Assembly: GCA_013399895.1 (NCBI GenBank)
Contig: VXBA01001332.1
Span: 300,638-364,637, forward strand
From: Serilophus lunatus
Taxonomy: Eukaryota; Chordata; Aves; Passeriformes; Eurylaimidae
Direction of reading: 5' to 3'
Length of the DNA: 64,000 nucleotides
Shown one piece after another: positions 25,768-39,084 of this stretch. The position numbers and the translations under genes are program-made. Position 1 is the stretch's first letter. The number at the start of each line of letters is the position of its first letter. Below the pieces are notes generated by a model, which was not told the DNA's origin, did no database searches, and saw nothing but the letters and a program-made list of their open reading frames with translations.

Positions 25768-27487
25768 CTGGGGACAGGAAAGGCCACAGGACTGTCAGTC
25801 ACCACAGGCAATCCCCATGCAGCCCACCCAAGAGCCACCTGTATTTCTCTGTTTTTTCCTACAAAATCCACCCCACCCCTCCAAGTGCAGAATTCATCCC
25901 ATGAATTATTCAAGGGGTTTCCATTAGCTGAGTCAGCAAAGGAAGCAGCGGTTTTACTGTGCATCATGGTAACCTGATCAGAAGTGGGACCAAAAGGAGG
26001 GTTGGCTGATGAGATGCAACAATATGGGACAGTGTGTGGCAGACAGTTGGCTCCCACTCTATGCCAGAAAAGCTTTCAGTTTCCTCTCTATCCTTCAAAA
26101 CCCCTGTCCTACAAAGAAAGCAGCTATAAGAGAAATTTTTCCACCACCACCTTTGAATCACTGCCTTGCCCAGCCATGTCCCTCCCAGCTGCTTGCAGCA
26201 CCAACTCCTCCACTCCCCTCAGCTCCCACTGCACAAGGTGCTGCAGGAACCCCAGTGGGATGCACTACCCACGTGGTTATTAAATTACAACCTCGGCATC
26301 CTCAAAGAGGCAGCAGAGAGAAAACTGGACAAGCAACATGAAGTACCAGTTCTCCTGAATAACTCACCAGTAAAAGGCTTTTGTTCCCTCCTTGAGACAC
26401 CACAGGTTTAAGCAAAAGCTCCATTAATTAGCTCCCAAGCATAGCAACACAGTATTTTGGGGGGGACACATGGGCTTTCTAATGTCAGCAATGGAAGAAG
26501 AGGCAAGAAGCAAACCTGGCCAATATTCCTGAGAGGTGCAGCCCACCCAGCTATGCCCAGGGTATCCACCATGCTGACATCCTCTGATCCTTAGGACCCT
26601 CTTCCCAAAGGTAGCAGGCTCTCAGCATCGAGAAGGACTAAGAAAAGTCAGCAAGGCTGTCCGTGGAGGATGTATTTCCTTTCTATTGTCAGCCTCCTCC
26701 CTTTGTTAGCGTAGGCAAAGCAGGCTCTTCAAAACAAAGCAAACCTTTTCCCTTTTTTTTTTTTTTAATACAAAAATCAGATTAACTGATGTCTACCATG
26801 AAAGCTCAGTTGGTGTGTGAGACAGCTCACTGTTCTGCTTCTCACGCTTCCACTAGCAAAGGAGGGGTCTTAAAATAACACCCTTCCCATACTGGTGTTA
26901 GCCATATGCTACAACAGCAACACGATCATCCATTGTCACATTTGTCACCAGCCACGCTGCATTCCTCTCTCTCCCACCAGCCATTTAAAAAATGCCTTCA
27001 CAGAATAAAAGGAAGATATCAGGATGCAAGACTCACAAGTCAGGATCAGGAAAAAGCCAAAAGTCTCATTGTCCTTCTCTCTACAGCAAAGCACATGCTG
27101 CAGAGAGTGCTTAGACTTACATCTGGCACCAGAGTATCCTTTATCTCTCATCACGTGAATCATGTTACTGCCTTATTATCAGCACCAGGTGTGACATCCC
27201 TAGCTGCTCCTGAAGACACACAGGGGAGACAGTGAATACCTTGCCATAGACTATTCACAGTAAATAAAACCTCAGAGAATAAACATCTTTTAGAAAACAC
27301 TGTGTAGGCTTATTTGGTTAATGCCACCGATTTCCTAATGGATGCAGGTACATTTTTGGAAGGTAATTAAATTCCAATGTAGAAAGCAAGATGACTCTCT
27401 CCAGTAGAACACAAATCATAGAGGCTGCCATTTGCAATACCATCTGAGAGGCAAGGTAGGATGAGCCAGTTTATCAGCAGTCCTCTA

Positions 27488-27520
27488 TAATAATGACTTC
27501 CACTTGTGGAAGTATTATTA
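27488..27520. repeat. Near-perfect 33-bp inverted repeat
   Basis: The arms are AATAAT-G-ACTTCCAC and GTGGAAGTATTATT separated by TT. They pair over 15 bp with a single bulged G. It is too short for a pre-microRNA; it may be a transposon-end remnant or a fold-back site. Confidence 0.7.
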
Positions 27521-30500
27521 GTGCTAGTACGTAAGAGCATTACAGAAAAGGAAATGAGTCATCTCTAAAATGAAGGCTATGCTAGGACTCCTCAGATGGT
27601 GAAAAACAGGCTGAATGCTGGAGGTGGTATGGGTGAGCAAAAATATCAGGCATCCTCACAACACCCTCCTTCCTGGCATTCCAGATTAGATTCTGACCCT
27701 TCTAACACTTTTTATAGATAGTAAGGAGAGGTGAGACAACTTCCATAAAACACAAAGAGGAGTCCAAAATATGCTCAGACTGAGCACTGATCTCTGAACT
27801 ACCAGACCTTTGCCCTTAGTTTATCTGGGTACTGTGCACGTGTCTTTACATACAATGCCCTGGATTATTTGGCACTCCCCACCAGCTGAACTGGCAGGCT
27901 TTGCCAAGGGGTGAAAGATGGAAATGCATACTGCTAAAGGCCATGCAGCACAGGTTGCTGTGCTTTGCCTGCACTCCATGTGCTGCTCACAGAGGCTGCA
28001 GGAGCACAGGACTACACAGGCTCCTCCCTCACAGCATGGCAAAGCAAACAGCCCTGAGTGCTGCCAGAGCTGCCTGAGGTGCAGTGGGGTGCCCTCCCTG
28101 GGGAGACAGCTCCTCAGCACAGAGCAGGGCAGGCACAGCGCCAGTAGGACCTGAGCACCAGTGCCCAGCCCAGCCCAGAGCATCGGCCGGTCCTGCCAGG
28201 GATCACCATAGAGCCAGTGATGTAAGGCAACACCTGAGAGTGTACCAGGCACAAACACCCAGAGCTCAGCCATAAGCAGTGAAAAAACACAATCACAAGT
28301 AGTAGGCCACTACGGACGCAGTCACTGTGTGACAAGTGATTTGCATTACACTTCATTGCAGGCTATATCAGAATTCCACTGTACTGAGGTTATCAGCCTC
28401 TGAGGAGGGTAGAGACCTGCCTTAGCATAGTCTCTCTTAAGCAACATTTCATTATTTCCTGGCCTTATTTCTCTGTTATTTTGGATTTACTGTCTAACTG
28501 TACCTAGAAAGAAAGCAAACAGCCTAAATTTTGTGGCCTGTTGTCAGCTTTTCCTTCAAATGGCAAACGAGAAAACCTCTGTAATAAACTTTGTGAACCA
28601 TAACCACTGAAGCACTGAAGGGAGATGGAGAGCTAATCATGGGGGACAGGCTAAAGAGCAACACAGAGCTAAGCCTCATCTGAATTACCTGTTTGTACAA
28701 TGCTGCAAATCTTTGATAGTCCTAGAATAAGTTTAGCTTGGGCAGAAATTACCCTGCACTTGGGCCAGCAAGTAACTCAGGATTGCCCAGGTCCACAGGA
28801 CTGGGTAATTTCGCTATGATTTCCAGCTTACACTTGGTAAGTCAAACCCCACACACATGATGGCTATGGGCAGACAAACAGCAGGGTGGATGAAGGCTTG
28901 ACCCAACAGCAAATTTAGAGGTTTCAAAGCCCAAACAATGTGATCTCTCAGGCCTGCAGTGCTGGATAGCACCCAGCTCCCCCTCTTTTTCAGAAGGACA
29001 ATGTGGCCAGACTCTGATCATGCTCACCTAAGCTTTTAAAAAAAACCATTCCAGAAGTCCTTCTGTATCCATGTACCTTTCCAGTGAAGGGGCCTCCAAG
29101 TCCAGGGCTGAATAGCCTTGGAGAGAAGAGGGAATAGGCCCTTGAATACAGAGAAAGCAGGCACTGTTTGCTGTCTTACAGGCATGACAAAGAGCAAAAC
29201 CTTGAAACAAATAATGTCTCCATGCTTTATTGTTCTGTTTCCGTCTTCCTGACATTGCTGACATTTTTTGCTTACCTAGAGTTCTGTATTACAACTCTCA
29301 GAGCTGCTCTTTTGTGTTTATTTCTAGCACAGGCTCTTTTAAGTAACTCCAGTTTCAAAGATGTGTGAGTGAACAAGGGGGGCTGCTCAGGCTGGCAGGG
29401 AGTGAGGGGATCTGAAGTTCAAGGGTGGGAAAGGGGAAAGCACCGTAGGTCAGCACTCAGAAACAGGCTCTATACAAGAGCAAAGGCAATTTGCTGTTGC
29501 TATAGCAGCACAACACCCTCTGTAGTCTTTTTCTGAGAGCTTCCTCTTAATTTGCTCTGAGTCATATATATTATGATCTATCTTCAAAACTACATCCTCA
29601 CCTGGCCCTTCACATCAGGGTAAACAAGGTGAATCTATCTTTGTGTTTTACTAGATCCTGCTTTAGTGAACAATCATAAAATCAAACTTGAGGCATTAGC
29701 ATTCAGAAAGAGGCCTATTCATTTGTTCCAACATTTGTACGAGTTCCCTCTGAGCTAAGGGGCTGCTCCCCTCCCTCTAAGCAGGAGTCCCATAAGGTGA
29801 CCTGTTTTCTTGACATTTGCATACCTCTGGTATTGTATCAACCATCTAAGAAGTAGTTTTTCTCACCTGCAGGTATTGTCTAGCATTTGCAATGATTTTC
29901 CTTCACCCCTCTCACGATTGCTGCAGGCAGCACACCCATGGCAAGAGGCAAGAGTGCTGCAAATGCACTTGAGGGCAAACAGATACGCAGCCAAGCCAGT
30001 TCTGCATGCAGAGCCATGGCACTGGTGCCCCAGGGTGTGATTTCCCCTGTGGAACATTCCTATGGCAGCTGCCCAGACCCTAAATGTGGCAGAACTTAGG
30101 AAATAGGCTCAGTGCTGCAGATGTGCTATGTGGGGTCATCCTCCATCCTCCCTCCCCTGCCGCCACCTCTGCACAGGGATGTCACACCTGACCCTCCCAC
30201 AGGCATGTGAAGGTCAGGAGGATCAATTCTTTTAGTTATCTGTAATATTTCAGCTAACAAAGGGAAACCAGGACATACTAATTTTCAACTTCTGATTTTA
30301 CAGCTCCCCTATCTACACTATTGATCTATTAAAAGGACAAGATGAAATTCTAGTGAAGACATGGCAACTTCTTCACCGAGACTCACAATGTGGCAGCCTG
30401 ACTTTGAATCTACTGCTTTGGCTCCAAAACAGAAACTCTATAACCTGGCTCTAGAAATCCTAGCCTGCAGTAGCATATATCATCTTCCCAGAAAGGAAAT

Positions 30501-31472
30501 GTACAGTTTGAAAATGAGGTTACTTTATTTTTTTATTTATTTTTTTTTCATAACCATTGTGCACTGACAAGAGTGACCAAGCACACTGGGGAAAAAAGAA
30601 GGATGCACTATTAATAAACTGGCATTTGCAGATTAGTCAAGCAGAAACGAAGATGGTTATGTGGTTGCATAGGCAGGCGTGACTTTGATTTACCATACAG
30701 AAATTAAACGAAGCACCCAGCTGCACCATTCACAGCTTCTATTCTCAGCATCCTCCAGCTAAAGCTTAAGTGACCAGATAAACACTGCAGTGGATAATGG
30801 CTGTGACTGTGTCCCTCCAGCATCACTTAATTCACAGTGAAAGAGGAGCAGGGCAAGGAAGAGCACGTTCTTATGGAGATACTCTTCCTACTCCCAAGTA
30901 AATGCCAAGAAACAAGAACTAACTTCAGGAAAACACTCCATGGAAGTCACTGAGCAGCATTGTTGGCCCTTGCCCTGGCAGCAGCCCAGGTGGAGGAAGC
31001 CCCCCCAGAGCAGAGGAGCCCCAGGCACAGTCAGCCTGGGGGGCCCTAAGCCACCCCCTGATTGTGTCTTGCTCCCCATTCCCTCCCTGAACCACCCAGC
31101 TGCTCCCTGGATGTAGACATGCCAATGGCAACTGTGAGGCTGGAGTCCTTCTTGAGGCACAAATGCCTTATAGGAGAGGGCAGGTGGCTGTGAGAGCACT
31201 GCCATCATTTTCAGCAGAAAATACCTTAATCTTGTGCTAATTGCACAGGAACTTAGGATAACCAAGGGTTTAGTCAGGTTCAATTGGACATTCAAGGTCA
31301 CACTGAGCTGGTGGGATGTTCGAAACCTGCTTTGTCCCAGCTATGGTGGGAGCAGCAAATCCAGAAGGCAGGTCTCCAGCCCAGCCCACCACCAATAGCA
31401 CAGCACACACACATCACAGCAAGGGACAGCAGGAGACAGGGAAAAGAAAATGGACAGCTTCCCAAAAGATGT

Positions 31473-31506
31473 TTATATATATATATACACACACACACAC
31501 ATACAT
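31473..31506. repeat. Compound (TA)n(CA)n microsatellite
   Basis: Alternating TA runs directly into alternating CA and then ATACATA within SGPP2 intron 2. It is likely to be length-polymorphic. Confidence 0.9.
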
Positions 31507-32197
31507 AAGGAGGGACGACTTGGTCTCAACTCAGGCTTCAGAAACACAAAACTGGGACAAGATCAGGAGAACCTGTGCTTCCAGCCAACCAGCACCCTAG
31601 CACAATCATTCCGTTTTTAAAAGAAGCCTTTGGACAAAAACGATGAGGGAGTTGACTATCTTATAATGGGATAAAAGAAGGAAATCTGTGACCAGTTTCC
31701 TGGTAGCAGGAAAAAGTACTGTCACATTGATCTGGTTTGTCATCTAACACCTAAAACTGGGAAGCTGTTATCCCTAGTAGATCTAGTGAAATAGAAAAGG
31801 TTTCCAAGTTAAATTTCACCTAAAATGATTCACAGCTGGTCTCAGTTATGAAAGCCTCACTGGCACTCTTTCTTCAAGGGTGGAGCACGGCTACCAGTTC
31901 TTACAAAATTCCATTTCAATCAACACTTCATGAACTTGCACACTGTGTTTTCTTTAATGGACAATTTATTTTCCTATTCTGGCATTATCTACTTACATGC
32001 CTGAATAGCTTTACATGCTCTTGTGCAGCGTAATGTATGGCACTTTAAAGCAATTGACTTCCAAAGGACTATGTTTACCAGCTGTTCCAGGCTTGTTTTG
32101 GCAAAATGTTGCAAAAGCACCAAAAGTAACAAACACATCAGAAGTTTGCTTCAAGGTGTGTTTTCAAAGCAGCATCCAGGGATTGAATCACCTCACA

Positions 32198-32216
32198 GTG
32201 ATGTCAGTGACGTCAC
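32198..32216. promoter_or_regulatory. Tandem CRE-like sites
   Basis: The sequence GTGATGTCAGTGACGTCAC is a 9-bp direct repeat (GTGAYGTCA twice) whose second copy contains the perfect palindromic cAMP response element TGACGTCA at 32208-32215. It sits deep in SGPP2 intron 2 in CpG-poor DNA. A CREB/ATF-binding enhancer role is inference. Confidence 0.4.
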
Positions 32217-33798
32217 GACTACAGGTAAACTCCTGCTGGTTAGGAAACTGGTTATCCTGAGAGACTGAGTTCAGAGCTCATCATTCCTGAGTAACTAAAT
32301 GCTGATAGCCTATAGAAAACTGTTCCTCTGGAAAGCCAGATGCTAAATTGCCATGGATTCAGACTCAGGACCTTCTCAGACTTGCTGAAGATGTCTTCAC
32401 CCAGTGCTGCTCAAGGAGCCCAGAGGGGCACACACAGCGTGGGACATGCCTGCCTGGCACCACCAGACACTCAAATCCTGTCTTTCCTCAGAGCAGCCTA
32501 CCCTTGAATCAGCAGCTTATCACTGTTACATGCCAACAGCTTCCACACCTTCCCCAACCAAGTCCATGCAGGTCAGACTCCTATTTATATTGTATAAATT
32601 AAAGTTTTATAGGATATAAACAGCGTGGATGCCCTTGGGAAAAAAAAAAAAAAGAGAAAAAGAAATGAGAAAAAAATTCCAGGCATGCTGGAGAGCAAAC
32701 AAACTATTTTTTTTCCCAGGTCTCTACCTCTGAAATTCTACACCAAAATAAAGCTTTCAAACCTGAAACAGTGCAGAAAATAAAAAACAAACAAACATAA
32801 ATAAAGTGAGCTTTCACCTCTTGAGCTGAGATGTGCAATAAATGTAAAGTACATTTGTGGGCTGGCTCACATGAAGCTATTTTTCATCTCTGCACTTCCT
32901 GGTTTAAGTCACAGGCATCAAAAACCTTCTGTGCAGATTCTAGAGCCTTTACTTCAAATTGCTGGAGAAGAAATGCAAAGACACTATGGTACCTTCAGCA
33001 TTGACCTGTCATCTTGCTCAGAGATGTCAGACAGTTATTTTCTCCACCTATTCGAAAAGGTAAAGCCTGCATATACAGCCTGCATGTGAATCCACAGAGC
33101 AAAGGCACCATTGGAATCTCAACCTGCTGCTTTAACCTTCCAAAGCATCTGGATGCAACCACAGCCAGTATTTCCCATGGCCATCCACCTAAGCAGAAAA
33201 GCAGAAGCTGGTTTTGAGGACCCAGGGCTGGAAAAGACATCCCAGGGGTATCAAGTCCACTCCTACTGCTGCTGCAATAAACTCTCTTCATTTCTTACTG
33301 CTTTTCACCCTTCTAGAGCTGTTTCACAACCTTTGCTCTACTTATTTACAACTGCCTTATTCATGTTTCTTCTTGTGACAGTACTTTTATTTTAAAGAGC
33401 TCATGCCTTTCCCTGGTGTTTGCAGACAGCCCCCCCCAACTTCATTTTGCTAGGGACTTATCTAAGTTTTCAGTCTCTGCTCAGAAAATAGTCTGTTCCT
33501 TAATCATCCCTGGCCCTGCTCCAGTTTGAATTATCTTTCTCAAATGAGGGTGACTGGCTCTGCATAGAATATTACAGGTAAGATGGCAGAAAAGCTTTGT
33601 AAACAGCATTAATATTGCTTTAATTTTTTAAGGGAAGAAGCTCCCCTGATTCATCCTGGGACGCTGACACTGTCATTTCCAACTTGCAGCAGAAACTCAT
33701 AGGTTTAAGTTGGAAAGACTACAAAACTCCACAACTCTCTCGGTAACTGGAAAAATAACATTAATAATCATAATATCATATGCTTGAATACTCTAATT

Positions 33799-34140
33799 AC
33801 AGAATCACAGAATATGCCGACTTGGAAGGGACCCACAGGGATCGTTGAGACCAACCTTTGGTCCTGCACAGGACCATTCCCAAGAGTCACAACATGTGCC
33901 TGAGAGTACCAAGAGGTGTTTGAATGAACTCCATCAGGCTTGATGCTGTGACTACTTCCCCGGGGAGCCTGTTCCAGTGCCAAACCATCCTCTGGATGAA
34001 GAGCCTTTTTCTAATATCCAACCTAAACCTCCCCGACACACCTTCAGGCCATTCCCTTGGATTTTGTCACTGGTTGCCACAAGAGGAGATCCGTGCCTGC
34101 CCCTCCTCTTCCCCTCACGAGGCAGGTGCAAGGAAGTCCT
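33799..34140 (-). mobile_element. CR1 non-LTR retrotransposon fragment (3' end)
   Basis: Read on the + strand it opens ACAGAATCACAGAATATG and contains gacttggaagggacccac and later ctaatatccaacctaaacct and ccttcaggccattccctt. These are the reverse complement of the CR1 3' terminus and the end of its ORF2, so the element points to the - strand and is 5'-truncated, which is typical of the family. It lies in SGPP2 intron 2, and has a clear sibling at 51632. Confidence 0.9.
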
Positions 34141-35393
34141 AAACCAGACTAAATCTGGCCAGTACTCAGATGAACTCCTTGCAAGGAAAACTCAAGGCAA
34201 GTCTGCAGAAAGACATGTGAGGAGCTCTAAAGAGTCATTTTCTGAGCAATGTGCAAACCCAGAAGGCAGTGACTACTAATTTTCATCTTCTATGGCATGT
34301 TTCCAGAAGTAGTAGGTGTACTCCTGGCCAAAATCCAGCTCTAATTATACAGTGTCCACCTACTTCTAGATTTCACTTGCAAGTCATTTTTCACATTCTC
34401 TTTATAAAATGCATTGACTAGGGGTACTGGTACAGAGCAACTGATGCCTTCTGTCCAAAACCAGGTCCACTTGAAATATTTTAAGAACTTGAATTGTTTT
34501 TATTATGCCCTGTCATATTATTTGTTCAAAAGAATATTATTAAACAGAAGTGATTAAATCACGGAGAAATTTCACTGTTAAAAAACAAAGCTAAGTATCA
34601 AATTCAGATTTTACCTAGCCTCAACTACAATATAGATCGACAGCTAAACCTCCAGGGTCTGCCATCAGTCAGAGTCTCTCATTACATCCCTTCTTTGTTC
34701 TAAAACAAATTGGGCAGCACCGATCTGATCAATACCCAAATGAGCAATGACAGTGACAAAACAGACATTCTCAGCCTGCAGTGCCTGTTTGTCTACTGCT
34801 TTTTCAGTGCCAGAATGGAAATACATTACTTTGGATATTCCCAAAAGCCATTTGTGAAGGCTGAAGCAATGCAGAAATCAGTTAATTTGGGAATGATTTC
34901 ATATTATAAAAAAATCAATGCTTTTAAGTCTCAGCCTTCAACAGACAATCTGATTTTTTTCCCCCCTCAAGTGACTACAGAAGTACCCTGCTTATTCCAC
35001 TGCAGCGTGCACATCCCCTTACTATTGAATTTATAGTAATTTAAACCAAGCAAGAACTACATGAAGTCATGGAGAAGAAATTGGACTAAGAGAAAGATTT
35101 CCCAAAGTGATGAAAAATTATCATTAAAGTGCTATGACACACTGGGAAGGAAGTATTTCCCCAACTGTTCTATGCAAACCCTACCAAAAGCAGCTTAACC
35201 AGTGATTGGGCTGAAAAAATAATTCAGTCCAAGATGTGGCAGAGATGAACAGACTCCCTGTGCCAACTGCTGCCTGAACACACAAGTTGCATATAGGGTT
35301 GCCACTTCTTTTGTTTGTTTGAAGGCTTGTTCTTATACAGTCATTTGCTACAGATATAGAATTAATGTTTACCTTAATAGTAGAAATACTTAC

Positions 35394-35552
35394 AGACCAA
35401 ACAATTATCATTCTTCTAGATATGGAGTGATCTATATTCCAGTAGGTAAATGGAAGGAAAGTGATATAAAAAATCTCTTCACCCAAAGCAGCTGAAAACT
35501 TGAACAGGTAGTAGTAGAAGTAGTTCTTCACAATATACTTCTGTGTGCAGTC
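35394..35552 (-). CDS. SGPP2: SGPP2 exon 2 (first certain coding exon)
   Basis: A 159-base, 53-codon exon in phase 0 at both ends: acceptor cccatttccag, donor GGTCT|gtaagt on the - strand. It reads DCTQKYIVKNYFYYYLFKFS and then a span with AALGEEIFYITFLPFTYWNID, matching the first membrane region and the start of the phosphatase domain in vertebrate SGPP2. In human the residues just before KYVVKN come from the poorly conserved N-terminus, so the change at DCTQ is not surprising. The preceding exon must supply the start codon and about 75 residues if the protein has its usual length near 400. Confidence 0.94.
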
Positions 35553-38500
35553 CTGGAAATGGGAGAATTTTGCAAAGTTTTAGTGCACTAGAAATCATAG
35601 CAAATATTTAAGATATTTTAAATGCTACAGTTCCCAATCCTTAAACCAAGCAATTTGTTATAAGTGTCAAGAAATGAAGTTCAAATTTTATAGTAAAATG
35701 AAGACTATAGTGATAGCTCAACTACATTTCCTGCAGAGCAGAAATCTAGTCAGACTAATTAAGGTAGCAGTAACACTGACAAAGGCTTTCAAGAGATTGG
35801 ATCAGCCTTTCCTGCAGGGCAGTCAAGTGTATTTCATAACAGGCACCGATGTGCTAAGTTTGAAGTTACTACATCTGGAGCCAAAGCTATCACCGGAAAC
35901 ACGTTTTGAGATGAAAAAGATTAACTGCAATTACTAAGCCATTTCATTTAAAACTTGCCTCATTTTAGCACACCAAATTGACCCTGCTAATCCCTGCCCT
36001 CAACACTGGGCTCTCCTATGTGCTTCCCATGGCAGGATGCTCGTGAGATCACCCCCACACTGAGATGCCACAACTGTAAACTACAGCCCTTACATGGGAC
36101 TGTGCTCAACAACTGCAGATGCACAAGCAGATCCAGGGAAAACAAGGCTGTGAGCAGGCAGAGAGAAGAGCTGCCCCTGTCACCAGCAGCTTTTCACTTC
36201 AATATCTTTATGTGCCAACCACACCATTGTCTCTTTAAACATTACAAGCAGATACATTGCAAACAATGACACTTCAGCACTTTGTTTATTCATTTTATTA
36301 AGTTAGATATTTCATGCAGTCTCTGGATTTGGCAGCTGGATGATTTAACAGGCTCGTTTTCTCTCTTCTAAAAGTGACACTCAGCCAGAGGTGGAAGTCA
36401 CAGAACAGCACACATGACTAAGGCCATGACTTTGTTGAGTTGCCCAAAGTGTCTAGAAAAGGTTTATTGCTGCTGCTACCATTTGGGACTAGGACACCAT
36501 TAAGAACCCTCACACCCTGTAGGCAGGAGCAACATGCAAGTAAATCATATTTTCTAGGAACTCCTTTCTGTATACTTCAGGAAAAAAATGGAGATACATA
36601 TGCACACCTATGTATGAAGAGGATTTTTGATTTGGGGGAGGAGCAAAGGAATCCATCTAGTTTGACACCATCTCTTCCCCAAAAACTAAACACATAGAAG
36701 TTGGCTGTGTAAATATGAGATGAAAAAACTTCTTAAAGAACTGAGAAGGGATCACAAAGTTTTCAACATGGACACACTAAGATATAGCTTTGACATAAGT
36801 TAGTAAAACTCATCTAATAGGAAAACTGTAATGCTTGGAGTTGTCTGTAACTCAGTTACTGGAGACTAACTCTCATCCTATGTGCCAGTGAGAAAATGTA
36901 AAAATTGCCTAAGGAGTCTAGACATGCAGTTGTGACTCATCGTAAAAGCCATTACAAACTCCAGTCTCTTCATCTGCTTTTAACTTTTAATACAGAGAGG
37001 AGTCAAACTGCGCAGACACAACAAAAGCAGGATGCATCCATTCACCTATCATAGAAAGAACACAAACTGATTTTTTTGGTCAATAAATGGAAAGGATGAG
37101 ACAACATTTCTGAAATGCTGGAATCAGAGGAGTGTTCCCCCCATCTACCAATAACAGAGGTCACACTGTGAGTTGCTGGCACTCCTTTAGGATAACAACA
37201 GTATGCTGGGGCTGGCTGAATGACAGAGCAATCAGTCTGAGCGTCTGAGTCTCATCTGCCACTTAGAAAACACCCCCAGTGCAATTAGCAACTCTGATGA
37301 TTCTGTCTGATATTCTGAAACTGTACTTTGTGACACTTAATATGGTCTCACAGAAAACCCTCTTCTGGCATCACTAACTCTTCAATTAAGCATCAATCTC
37401 TAAGGCATTAGAAATGATGTGCTTGTGTGCGTTAGCTTAAGATGATCAGACATATCCCTAAGATAGTGCTTTTATACTTGGAACCTCATGGGATGAGGGT
37501 TAAAACTTTATCATTCCAGTAACTGTTTTGTGGGGAATAGTTTTTCAGGTTCTAAAAGAAATCTGGAGTTAAAAAAATTGCCCTGCCTTCTGCCTGGAAA
37601 TAAGTCCTTCCACATGATTTTTAAAAGCTTTTTCTTTCTTCTTTTCCTTTTCTATCAGAAATCACACACACTTGTTTGTGTTTTCTTGTTTGCTTTTATG
37701 AAGTCTCTTTTCATTCTCATTGTAACCCCAGTGCAGGAAAATCCAGCACAATTATTCGTGTGAACATTTGGCATCTTCTCACATTTGCAGAAGTTTATTC
37801 CATCTCTAACTTTAAGTAACTCTGACCTTTCTTCATGTACTGAAGTGACCTGATGTCTTCCACAACACCTGAAGCTCTTTCAGCGAGTCAGCCTCTCCAT
37901 CCATCTCTATTGCTACTTGGTCTGGATCAGAGAGGTTTTAATGGGCAGTAATTAATGCTCCAGATAAAGTCAGAATTTTTAGAGCATTTCAGAAGCAAGA
38001 TGTTATAAGCCAAAACATTTGCAGATGCACAAAACAGATAATTTTACACAAATTACTCTTATCAACTGTAAAATACCTATTTTCTGAAAAACTATAACTG
38101 CTCAGGCTACAGGAAACTCTCATGAATGTGTGACTCTCCATAAACGAACTACTCACTTGAAGTAATTGGCACAGAAAATGGCTATTTTAGGTCATCCCAC
38201 TTTTGCAGTGTCTGCACACTGGTCACAGGTAAGTCATTCACACAGGTGCTGTCCCATGGATGCTCAGGGCCCCTGAATGCAATCTCTGTGCCACAGCACC
38301 CACTCAATCTCCCTGGAGCAAGGGAGCATCCCCAAAGCGTTTCTACACAGCAGTAACGACAGGGCCCACAGAGCAGAGCAAACCAACACCATGAGGACTC
38401 TGGGGATACAACACCACAGGATGACACAGTGTAGGAAGAATCCATAATTTTACAAAGTATGTGCCTATATAGCATTTATCCCTCAAAGCTGAAGTAAAGG

Positions 38501-39084
38501 AAGAGCATCTGAGCCCCTAACATAATAGATTTAAAGTGTACTTTCAGGCAGAGGTAAAACTTCCACAAGCCAAAAAAAAAAAGCATCTGTGTAAAGATAC
38601 TGCTCCTTCCAATTCCTGTGGGATATCTCTTGTCAAAGCTTTGCAGCATCAGACTTCTAAGGCTTAGAGTCTGACCTAGAGATACCATTAACCAATACTC
38701 TGTTCTCAGCTCTCAATTACTTTGGATCTTTCAGATGGTCATGTTTAATTTGAGCTCTTGAAGTCCCTTGTTTCCCTTCCAACTGAATTGCCTTTCAGAA
38801 GATCAAGAATTTCCTTCCCAAAGCCCCTAATTAAAGCATTATAATATTTAAGAGGTTTTTTTAATGCAGTAAAAAAATAATAAAATTTAGAGAAGCCACC
38901 AAAAACCAGGCACACAACAAAAAGCCAAAAATTCTAATCTAGATATTGCTGTACACAGAGAGCATAAATCAGACAATTCAGCCCCATAAGGCAGTGCTGT
39001 GTGGAGAATAACTAGTGGGGAAAACAACTTCTGTATTACAGTATTCTGCAGAAACAGTCAGTTTTGCATCAACTTCTATGTTAA

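Larger units (their letters stand above)
25768..35393 (-). other. SGPP2: SGPP2 intron 2
   Basis: A phase-0 intron of about 9.6 kb from donor GGTCT|gtaagt to acceptor cctgtccccag. It holds a CR1 fragment (33799-34140), a TA/CA dinucleotide repeat (31473-31506), a paired CRE-like site (32198-32216), an imperfect hairpin (27488-27520) and poly(A) runs at about 26752 and 32640. No further exon is visible. Confidence 0.85.

Noticed and set aside
33207..33262. Possible further CR1 tail (gagctggaaaagacatcc-like wording)
   Set aside because: Similarity to the CR1 3' end covers only scattered words, and the AGAATC terminus is absent.
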